Part shown: one piece after another, positions 1 through 4,696 of the stretch | Layout of the letters: each line of letters begins with the position of its first letter | Numbering within the stretch: position 1 is the first letter of the stretch | From: an uncultured Porphyromonadaceae bacterium | Lineage (GTDB): Bacteria > Bacteroidota > Bacteroidia > Bacteroidales > Muribaculaceae | Direction of reading: 5' to 3' | DNA: 5,318 nucleotides | Assembly: GCA_947175225.1 (NCBI GenBank) | Contig: CAMWLX010000265.1 | Coordinates: 1 to 5,318 of the forward strand | The notes under the pieces: generated by a model | The model's input: the letters and a program-made list of their open reading frames with translations, nothing else | What the model was told of the DNA's origin: nothing | The model's database searches: none | Position numbers and translations under genes: made by a program

Positions 1-249
1 GCCATTGCCGGTTTTCTCCTTGCCTTCTCCAAGAAGCACATGCCGGAGGAACTTGCCAACATCGAAGCCGAGTACAAGGAGGTCTACGAGAAGCGTCATC
101 AGCGCATAGCCGAGAGGATAGCGGTCTATAATGAGCAAATCGAAAAGGAGAGCGAGACTCCGACCGCTCCCGAACCGACACCCGACACCGGGGAAGAAGC
201 ACTGCAGACGGAAGCCGATACACCGCAGACGGAGGAAACGGCAGCTTAA
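1..249 (+). CDS. C-terminal end of an unidentified, probably membrane-anchored protein (5' partial)
   Basis: The frame is open from the first base to a TAA at 247-249, giving 82 visible residues, so the gene starts before the window. The first nine residues (AIAGFLLAF) are hydrophobic and look like the end of a membrane segment. They are followed by SKKH, which by the positive-inside rule would place the tail in the cytoplasm. Residues 14-50 form a highly charged stretch (Glu, Lys, Arg, with Ile and Tyr spaced along it) likely to be a long helix or coiled coil. Residues 51-82 are an acidic, low-complexity Glu/Thr/Pro/Ala tail. The DNA is clearly more GC-rich than the minus-strand cluster. A terminator begins 20 bases after the stop, so this is the last gene of its transcript. 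I do not recognise the family. A transporter C-terminus fits the layout, but that is only an inference. Confidence 0.75.
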   Translation, partial: AIAGFLLAFSKKHMPEELANIEAEYKEVYEKRHQRIAERIAVYNEQIEKESETPTAPEPTPDTGEEALQTEADTPQTEETAA

Positions 250-268
250 TCCGAGTTCTTGAAATGGC

Positions 269-302
269 AATCGCCCCAGCCCGTGAGGGTCGGGGCGGTT
301 TT
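269..302 (+). terminator. Rho-independent terminator of the left-edge gene
   Basis: The arms 272-282 and 287-297 pair over 11 positions with one A/C mismatch and one G-T wobble, around a GTGA loop. Two A-T pairs and a wobble extend the base of the stem to 269-300. Four T residues (299-302) follow on the plus strand. It lies 20 bases after the TAA at 249. On the minus strand no T tract follows the stem, so it should act mainly on plus-strand transcripts. Confidence 0.85.
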
Positions 303-327
303 GCCTCGCACCCTTGCCAAAACCGCC
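294..327. repeat. 10-bp perfect inverted repeat overlapping the terminator
   Basis: Bases 294-303 (GGCGGTTTTG) pair perfectly with 318-327 (CAAAACCGCC) around a 14-base loop. The left arm includes the end of the terminator's 3' arm and its T tract, so the two hairpins cannot form together. It may be a second terminator-like fold or a DNA-level signal. No function is assigned. Confidence 0.6.
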
Positions 328-353
328 TGCCGTGGAGACGTGCCCGAATTCAG

Positions 354-381
354 TCGGCCATAGGTTAACACTTATGGCTGA
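354..381. repeat. 9-bp inverted repeat (hairpin)
   Basis: Arms 354-362 (TCGGCCATA) and 373-381 (TATGGCTGA) pair with one G-T wobble around a 10-base loop containing GTTAAC. No T tract follows on either strand, so it is not an evident terminator. It is one of several hairpins clustered in this gene-free stretch. Confidence 0.5.
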
Positions 382-420
382 AAATCCGGAATGTCTGGAG
401 AACCCGAGCTACGCGAAGCC

Positions 421-466
421 GGCACACTCACCCGACGAGCCTCTTGGCGCCAGGTGCCCGTGTGCC
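421..466. repeat. 7-bp inverted repeat enclosing an 8-bp palindrome
   Basis: GGCACAC (421-427) pairs with GTGTGCC (460-466). Between them lies the palindrome TGGCGCCA (445-452). Alone each is weak, but they are notable next to the stronger hairpins at 484-532 and 549-561. Confidence 0.4.
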
Positions 467-483
467 TCTATGCGATTACTGAA

Positions 484-532
484 ATCGGCTGACCTGCTCC
501 GTGTCATCGACACCGAGCCAGCTTCAGCCGAT
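484..532. repeat. Long stem-loop in the gene-free region
   Basis: The outer stem is nine perfect pairs (484-492 with 524-532, ATCGGCTGA with TCAGCCGAT). After a small internal loop, four more pairs form (496-499 with 515-518), then a C/C mismatch, then five pairs (501-505 with 509-513), closed by a three-base loop. That makes 18 pairs in 49 bases, with no T tract on either side. A shorter perfect stem CCGGC/GCCGG follows at 549-561. It could be part of a structured RNA or a DNA-level site; the sequence alone does not say which. Confidence 0.6.
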
Positions 533-632
533 ATTTCCGGACAGCTTTCCGGCTATGCCGGTACGGGCACCAACGCCAGAGCCGCCACAAGTGTCAGCTT
601 TCGCGTCGATACCCGATTCTGTGATAACGTAC

Positions 633-695
633 TTATATCGATAACCTTTGAAGCTGACGGCGTGAGATATTGAGAAATGAGGCTATATCTCCTTG
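633..695 (-). pseudogene. Remnant of a Crp/Fnr-type helix-turn-helix
   Basis: Reading the minus strand from 695, the frame gives QGDIASFLNISRRQLQRL, then SI and a TAA at 635-633. The DIASxLxxSRRxLQR pattern is the classical Crp/Fnr C-terminal DNA-binding helix-turn-helix. There is no start codon. A TAA lies immediately upstream in frame, and the plausible upstream protein sequence is in a frame offset by one base, so this is a broken, truncated copy. It ends earlier than the copy at 1308-1087, which continues past the helix for about 18 residues. It resembles that copy at both protein and DNA level and is probably a paralogue or duplication relic. Confidence 0.65.
649..693. repeat. Direct repeat copy 1 (downstream of the repeat-protein gene)
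   Basis: This 45-base stretch matches 1154-1198 in the same orientation at 40 of 45 positions, with the first 18 bases identical. On the minus strand both copies encode a Crp-type recognition helix, so the repeat is explained by a duplicated coding segment rather than by a transposon end. Confidence 0.85.
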
Positions 696-812
696 TTATA
701 CAATCTTCAATATATAGAATAGCGTCCCTTAACCTACATTCGTAGACAATATCTTTAGGAAATATTTCAAACCTACAGCCATCTGCAATATCATAACGTA
801 AGTAAGATTCAG

Positions 813-1082
813 TTAGTTGGTAGCGTTATGAGTCGATTGATTTAATATATAGCCGTTGGTATATGTAGCTATGATACTGTCGGAAGAATCGAAGATATAA
901 CCATTCCGGTAAGAACCTACTACATTGCCAGATTTATCACGTATATAACCATTACTATAATTGGCAACAGTATTTTTCTCCTTGTCAAGTATATAACCGT
1001 TTTGCATATACCCGACGATAGCCCAATTTGTAGAGCAACTGCATAAAACAACCGCAATAATACAACGTATAATTTTATTCAT
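813..1082 (-). CDS. Small exported protein with four 16-residue NGYI repeats (beta-flower-like)
   Basis: An 89-residue protein. Residues 1-16 form a signal peptide: basic start (MNKIIR), hydrophobic core (IIAVVL), then CSC. The LCSC sequence could be an atypical lipobox making Cys16 a lipid anchor, but Cys at the -2 position is unusual. The mature part is a strict 16-residue repeat beginning NGYI at residues 28, 44, 60 and 76. Each full unit reads roughly NGYIxDxxxxxVxxYx, and WAIVGYMQ before the first may be a degenerate fifth blade. This spacing resembles the small Bacteroidota proteins annotated as 5-fold beta-flower proteins; that name is from memory and not confirmed. The ATG is 4 bases after the stop of the upstream helix-turn-helix frame, supporting this start and operon membership. 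The gene is AT-rich (about 35% GC in its middle). Its binding partner and role are unknown. Confidence 0.8.
   Translation of the reverse strand: MNKIIRCIIAVVLCSCSTNWAIVGYMQNGYILDKEKNTVANYSNGYIRDKSGNVVGSYRNGYIFDSSDSIIATYTNGYILNQSTHNATN
816..1001 (-). repeat. 48-bp in-frame tandem repeat encoding NGYI units
   Basis: Four tandem units of 48 bp (the last cut to 42) run 1001-954, 953-906, 905-858 and 857-816 on the minus strand. Each begins with codons for Asn-Gly-Tyr-Ile. Conservation is highest at the start of each unit and at a Tyr two residues before its end. The DNA copies have diverged, so the repeat is maintained at protein level rather than being a recent expansion. Confidence 0.85.
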
Positions 1083-1153
1083 TATCCTAACGTTTTGCTG
1101 TAATTATATCTTCATCTTTGGGAAGAGTCCTTAATTGACTTTCTCTGATTCTC

Positions 1154-1198
1154 TGAAGCTGACGGCGTGAGGTATTGAGATTTGAGGCAATGTCTCCT
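1154..1198. repeat. Direct repeat copy 2 (upstream of the repeat-protein gene)
   Basis: Partner of 649-693 at an offset of 505 bases, 40 of 45 positions identical. It lies over the recognition helix of the interrupted Crp-type frame. Together the copies bracket the NGYI-repeat gene, an arrangement that a segmental duplication or recombination would produce. Confidence 0.85.
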
Positions 1199-1304
1199 CA
1201 TGATGCAATTTCAGCTATCCAAGGATGGCGGTCAAGCAGTTGGAGATACCTTTGTGCCGGAGTAAGTTTACAAAATTCCAAGAAATGATCATATAGTTGC
1301 TTTT

Positions 1305-1308
1305 TCAT
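1305..1308 (-). promoter_or_regulatory. ATGA start/stop overlap, GLPGLI protein 2 to Crp-type frame
   Basis: The minus strand reads ATGA: the TGA ends the GLPGLI gene and the ATG begins the helix-turn-helix frame. This is a classic translational-coupling junction and decides the start of the short downstream frame. Confidence 0.75.
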
Positions 1309-2117
1309 TCGTAATCAATTTCAAGAAATTCGCATTTTTCATTGATGGGTGTACTATGTTCTCCATCAAAAGCGCCATCTGCATCAGCATTGAATACTTC
1401 TACGGGGTATTCAAAATACTTACGTAGAATTTTCAACATTTCTTTACGTGAAATCTTTTCGTATGTATAGTTTCCCGGATTAGGTATAATTTCTCTTTCG
1501 GAGTTCTCTATTGCTTTGGCGATAAATTTGTGTTGTCCTGTGGCATCCTCAGCTGCAAGAATCAAGCCAGGCAAGCCGCAGAGTTTCCACGGACCATTAT
1601 CTATAGGGATTTCCGGTGAAAACCATACATTCCAAGTCCTACCTCTCCATGAACATGTAGCCTTAATACATTCATAACCATGAATAGTAGAAGTAGAGTC
1701 ATTCATTATTTCCCATTCTTGAGCTACCAATGGCTCCTGATACATAAACTTATACTCACTAATTTCTTCAATACCATCATATACTGATATTATAGATTCT
1801 GAGATATTCCTCACAATATAAAGATAAATAGTTTTTTGCGGTAATGATGACAGTTGCCCAGCAGACATATACGCGGCAGCCATCTCCTGATACTGCTTTA
1901 TTCCTGTAGGAGTTGATCTGAGAGAATCCACATATTCTCCTGCTTTATTATAGAATTTAGACAATCCTTGACCTGCCAACAATGTCATTTGTCGGGTAAT
2001 CTTTGTCCCGTTTCTGTCAAAAGAGGTCCAGTCATAGCTGACCTCGATATTTGCGGCCTGTGCCATTGCAGCTATCGCCATAAAGCACATGAAGAGCGAT
2101 GTAATTAGTCTGTTCAT
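1305..2117 (-). CDS. GLPGLI family protein (second copy)
   Basis: A complete 270-residue protein. Residues 1-19 or so are a signal peptide (MNRLITSLFMCFMAIAAMAQ), with cleavage likely after an Ala near 19-21, so it is exported. The family signature GLPGLI is at 181-186, inside the conserved block WFSPEIPIDNGPWKLC just before it, preceded by GYEC (147-150) and GRTW (159-162). GLPGLI proteins are a Bacteroidota family of about 250-300 residues with no established biochemical role. Cys150 and Cys180 match two cysteines in the first-copy protein at the same 30-residue spacing and could form a periplasmic disulfide. The ATG overlaps the TGA of the outer-membrane protein gene by the ATGA arrangement, which fixes the start. 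The gene is markedly AT-rich compared with the preceding one. A role as periplasmic partner of the adjacent barrel is inferred from context only. Confidence 0.93.
   Translation of the reverse strand: MNRLITSLFMCFMAIAAMAQAANIEVSYDWTSFDRNGTKITRQMTLLAGQGLSKFYNKAGEYVDSLRSTPTGIKQYQEMAAAYMSAGQLSSLPQKTIYLYIVRNISESIISVYDGIEEISEYKFMYQEPLVAQEWEIMNDSTSTIHGYECIKATCSWRGRTWNVWFSPEIPIDNGPWKLCGLPGLILAAEDATGQHKFIAKAIENSEREIIPNPGNYTYEKISRKEMLKILRKYFEYPVEVFNADADGAFDGEHSTPINEKCEFLEIDYE
2114..2117 (-). promoter_or_regulatory. ATGA start/stop overlap, outer-membrane protein to GLPGLI protein 2
   Basis: ATGA on the minus strand joins the last codon of the outer-membrane protein (..SLRK, TGA) to the ATG of the second GLPGLI gene. 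No separate intergenic space exists, so both must be on one transcript. Confidence 0.8.
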
Positions 2118-4696
2118 TTTCTGAGGGATATTGAGATTAGAAGCTCCCGTCCGCGGAGCCAGCGTTGGCTCTCGAAAGAAGAGAGTTGATTGTATGTAGT
2201 GTAGTTATATGTTCGCTGGTTGAAGATATTGCTCAACGAGGCTGAAAGTTCAAGCCGTTTGTTGATTTTGTATATTAGCTTTGTGTCGAGCAGAAACACA
2301 TTCTTGAAATTTTCTTCATTGAGTTCGTTGCGGTAATGTTCGCCGCTTATGTGCCATTCCCATTTCTTGTGAGGCATGACGTTTAGGAGAAGCTCATTTT
2401 CCAAATTGTCAAGCCATGATGCGTTAGTTCCGTTCATTGATATGCGGCTTGACGAGAACGAAAACCTGTAGTCGAAACTTAGCCACCTTAGAGGAGCGCC
2501 ATTGATCTTTACTCCTGCCGACCACGTTGTCCCTACAGAATTGACGGAACTCTGTTCAGAGATCATGTGCGTCTCACGGCTGCTGAAAGAACCGTTGACA
2601 TTTGCACTACCTCGCATGAAGTCAAGGGTCTTCCCGATGTTTCCACTTGCCATGAGCATCCGTCCGTCGCTCTTAGCCGGGGTATAGGAATAGACGATAT
2701 AATCGCCATAGAGCTGCTGAGCCAAAGTATATGGATTGTGGCTCCACGACTGCATGGCATAGGCATTAGCAAACAAGCCGTGCCTTGTGTGCTTATATGA
2801 CAGGTTTGCCGACACATTCTGTGATGTGGAGCTGTAGAAATCATCCACTCCGCTGCGGAAAGAACGGTAGTCGATCATTATATAGCCCGGATGTATTAGG
2901 TTCAAATCCATCGGTGATCGACCGGAACCTCCGCGAACGCCGATTGAAAGCCGGTTGTTCGGTTTCCAGTTCATACTCAAAGATGGAGAGAAATAGACAT
3001 CATCGCGGTTGGCAAGAGCCTTGTCGAATGAATAGTGAGCGAAACTTACAGGAGCATTCAGGGTGAAGTTTACCCGCTTTACCCAATATTCAAACTTTGG
3101 GGTGGCATATAGCGTGAAATAGTGTGTGTTCAGCACATTCGTGGTCTCACCCGGTATCTCCTCCGGCATATCGGGCAGTTCTGTGTTGAGTGTGCGGAAA
3201 TATCCCTTGATTCCACCTTCAAGACTTACTGTGATTCCCTTGATGGAAAAGGCATATGCGACACTCTCGTCCGTATAGAAGGCATGATCTCCAACAATCT
3301 GTCTGAAAAATTCTCCATTCACCATTCTCAATTCTAAATTCTGAGGAAGTGACTCCCATTCGTTCACGCTCTTGAATGTAACGAGGTGCTTACCTTTGAA
3401 ACGCTTTATGAGCTTGAAATCGTTTCCTACATAGTAGTCAGGTAGCGATGCCGTCTGGCTGTTTGGCAATGAACCTGCGACTCCGAGGCGCACATCGTCC
3501 CAGTCGATGTTAGCTTTCAGCGTATTGTTGATAAATGCGGTCTTCTGGTTCAGCAAGTAGATGAGTTTGCCCGACAGGGAGTGGGAACGGTCAACACCGT
3601 TTCGGTTTTCGGTGACGACTCGGTTGCCTTCGTTGAGAAAGTAGGTAGTTATGTTTGCCGCCTCCGCCGTAATGCGGTTGAAGGAGTAGTCGATCTGAGC
3701 CTTGAACTCCCCTCTTCCGAATTTCCAGAGGCTGTTTGTGGAAACGAGAGCCGAGCGGTTGAAGAGTGTACGTTTACGGCTTAGGTTAGGTACACCGGGA
3801 AGCGACACACCGACATAACGGTTCAGGTCGGTGCCACGGCGTGAGGCGAAGAAGTCTGTCGCCTGGGCCGACAGGTCCTCGCCGATGTTGTTTGTCTTCA
3901 ACGTCGTGATGTTCTGAAATCCGGGCATGACCGCCATGGCGAACAGTTCTCCGTCCCATACGGCACCTTTCGGTTGCCATGAGTATCCGCCTCCTGCATC
4001 ACCATGAAACGTCCATGTGGCCTTTGCCTTGTTCTTAAGCTTGAGGTTGATTGCTGCCTTGTCGGAGAAAGATATGCCGGAAAGCACCTGCATGGGCTGA
4101 TGGTTTTCCATGACCTCGACCGCACCTACATCCTCATGGTTTATGCCGTTGGTGGCAATACCGTATTTGCCGCCGAGTAGGTCAGAACCCTCGATATAGA
4201 ACTTGTTGATGTTCTCGCCCTGATACTGTATCTTTCCGGAACTTTCCACGTTGATACCAGGCATACGTTTGAGCACGTCACCGATAGAGCGGTCCTGAGC
4301 CTGAGCAAAACTGCCGACACTGTAGGTTATGGTGTCGCCCTGTTCCCTTATGCGGTCAGCCTTAACTGTTACTTCTTTTAGAAGTGTCGTTCCTTGTTCA
4401 AGATAGACTGTCAACGGAAGCGAAACGCTGTCAAGTGGTATCGATTGCTTGGCGAAGCTCATCATTGACACTTCAAGACGACAGCCTTCTACCGAAGGTA
4501 ATTCCATCTCGAAACTGCCGTTTGTCTTTGATGATGTGTATTTCTTTATCTTGCTGTCTGCACCTTTGACAATAACGGATGCACTACCGAGCGGTTCGTT
4601 GGTCTCATTATCAATCACTGTTCCGCTCACATTGACCTGAGCGATGGTAGTAGATGTGACAAGTAGGCAAAGAAATATTATGATAAGGCGGTTCAT
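2114..4696 (-). CDS. TonB-dependent-receptor-like outer-membrane beta-barrel protein with carboxypeptidase-regulatory-like domain
   Basis: A complete 860-residue protein. Residues 1-20 are a signal peptide (MNRLIIIFLCLLVTSTTIAQ). Residues 21-100 form the carboxypeptidase-regulatory-like domain common in Bacteroidota receptors: VNVSGTVIDNETNEPLGSAS, then a beta-sandwich ending in LTVYLEQ. Residues 105-220 resemble a plug: LKEVTVKAD, SIGDVLKRMPGINV (137-150), then YIEGSDLLGGKYG, ending AINLKLKN. The rest alternates aromatic and polar strands typical of a barrel, best matching the large outer-membrane beta-barrel family (Pfam OMP_b-brl_3 type). No SusD-like partner is present, so it is unlikely to be a classic Sus-type glycan importer. 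The neighbours are GLPGLI proteins on both sides, joined by ATGA overlaps. It ends SISLRK rather than in the usual terminal aromatic residue. A 35-bp heptamer repeat encodes part of residues 452-464. The ligand is unknown. Confidence 0.92.
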   Translation of the reverse strand: MNRLIIIFLCLLVTSTTIAQVNVSGTVIDNETNEPLGSASVIVKGADSKIKKYTSSKTNGSFEMELPSVEGCRLEVSMMSFAKQSIPLDSVSLPLTVYLEQGTTLLKEVTVKADRIREQGDTITYSVGSFAQAQDRSIGDVLKRMPGINVESSGKIQYQGENINKFYIEGSDLLGGKYGIATNGINHEDVGAVEVMENHQPMQVLSGISFSDKAAINLKLKNKAKATWTFHGDAGGGYSWQPKGAVWDGELFAMAVMPGFQNITTLKTNNIGEDLSAQATDFFASRRGTDLNRYVGVSLPGVPNLSRKRTLFNRSALVSTNSLWKFGRGEFKAQIDYSFNRITAEAANITTYFLNEGNRVVTENRNGVDRSHSLSGKLIYLLNQKTAFINNTLKANIDWDDVRLGVAGSLPNSQTASLPDYYVGNDFKLIKRFKGKHLVTFKSVNEWESLPQNLELRMVNGEFFRQIVGDHAFYTDESVAYAFSIKGITVSLEGGIKGYFRTLNTELPDMPEEIPGETTNVLNTHYFTLYATPKFEYWVKRVNFTLNAPVSFAHYSFDKALANRDDVYFSPSLSMNWKPNNRLSIGVRGGSGRSPMDLNLIHPGYIMIDYRSFRSGVDDFYSSTSQNVSANLSYKHTRHGLFANAYAMQSWSHNPYTLAQQLYGDYIVYSYTPAKSDGRMLMASGNIGKTLDFMRGSANVNGSFSSRETHMISEQSSVNSVGTTWSAGVKINGAPLRWLSFDYRFSFSSSRISMNGTNASWLDNLENELLLNVMPHKKWEWHISGEHYRNELNEENFKNVFLLDTKLIYKINKRLELSASLSNIFNQRTYNYTTYNQLSSFESQRWLRGRELLISISLRK
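3307..3341 (-). repeat. Five-unit 7-bp tandem repeat inside the outer-membrane protein gene
   Basis: On the minus strand, five consecutive heptamers each begin GAAT, followed by three bases: TTA, TGA, GGT, GGA and TTT. The 7-bp period is exact over 35 bases. Because 7 is not a multiple of 3, the units are read in shifting frames, giving NLELRMVNGEFF, so this is not a protein-level repeat. It sits in the barrel region, and the frame stays open through it. Confidence 0.8.
4693..4696 (-). promoter_or_regulatory. ATGA start/stop overlap, GLPGLI protein 1 to outer-membrane protein
   Basis: ATGA on the minus strand: the TGA ends the first GLPGLI gene and the ATG starts the outer-membrane protein. 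The bases before it (end of ..DYHE) resemble those before the 1305-1308 overlap (end of ..DYE), so the two GLPGLI genes end in nearly the same way. Confidence 0.8.

Larger units (their letters stand above)
250..812. other. Gene-free interval between two convergent units
   Basis: No convincing gene lies here. From left to right it holds the terminator (269-302), several GC-rich inverted repeats up to about 561, and from about 630 an AT-richer stretch with a Crp-type helix-turn-helix remnant on the minus strand. Upstream of that remnant, a minus-strand frame from about 825 to 694 reads as plausible protein (ending ..RLRDAILYIEDCIT) but has no start codon. It is offset by one base from the helix-turn-helix frame, which suggests a decayed gene. 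The plus-strand gene on the left and the minus-strand cluster on the right converge on this interval. I see no clear terminator for the minus-strand operon; one weak AT-rich dyad (about 748-766) is the only candidate. Confidence 0.6.
1087..1308 (-). pseudogene. Headless Crp/Fnr-type helix-turn-helix gene with an internal TGA
   Basis: The ATG at 1308-1306 overlaps the TGA of the upstream GLPGLI gene (ATGA). The frame runs 36 codons to a TGA at 1200-1198, then continues 36 more codons to TAG at 1089-1087. Before the TGA, residues 15-26 (LTPAQRYLQLLD) match the segment that precedes the DNA-binding domain in Bacteroidota Crp/Fnr proteins. After it, GDIASNLNTSRRQLQRIR is the helix-turn-helix. Read through, the product would be about 73 residues with no cyclic-nucleotide-binding domain, against about 190-230 for the family. 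The TGA falls just before the helix-turn-helix, so termination removes DNA binding. A single change such as CGA to TGA would explain it. The exact ATGA coupling and the 4-base spacing to the next gene suggest it was recently intact. A sequencing error, or a family of short HTH-only proteins disrupted here, is also possible. Confidence 0.75.

Noticed and set aside
354..532. Hairpin cluster as an integron attC site or a conjugative oriT
   Set aside because: I could not find matching core-site sequences or a recognisable nick-site motif, and no integrase or relaxase is in the window.
314..673. Open frame of 119 codons on the plus strand
   Set aside because: It begins at TTG, has a random-looking Pro/Ser/Cys-rich composition with no recognisable domain, runs through several hairpins, and lies antisense to the Crp helix remnant. 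Best read as chance in a GC-rich stretch.
729..794. 21-codon ATG frame on the minus strand just downstream of the repeat-protein gene
   Set aside because: Very short, with no domain or signal peptide, and it overlaps the more protein-like remnant frame in another phase.
816..1001. Regular 48-bp repeats as a CRISPR-like array
   Set aside because: The units are contiguous, diverged, in frame and encode a clear 16-residue protein repeat. There are no spacers.
1198..1200. TGA recoding or selenocysteine in the Crp-type frame
   Set aside because: TGA serves as the normal stop for three genes in the window, a recognition-helix protein has no reason to carry selenocysteine at that site, and no convincing insertion-element hairpin was seen after it. 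A nonsense mutation or sequence error is simpler.
2899..2909. GGTTCAAATCC, resembling the T arm of a tRNA
   Set aside because: It lies inside the barrel coding sequence with no matching acceptor, D or anticodon stems.
2502..4640. Several open frames of 60-95 codons antisense to, or out of frame with, the barrel gene
   Set aside because: They are shadows of the 860-residue gene: no domains, no signal peptides, basic/Cys/Ser-rich composition typical of wrong-frame translation.
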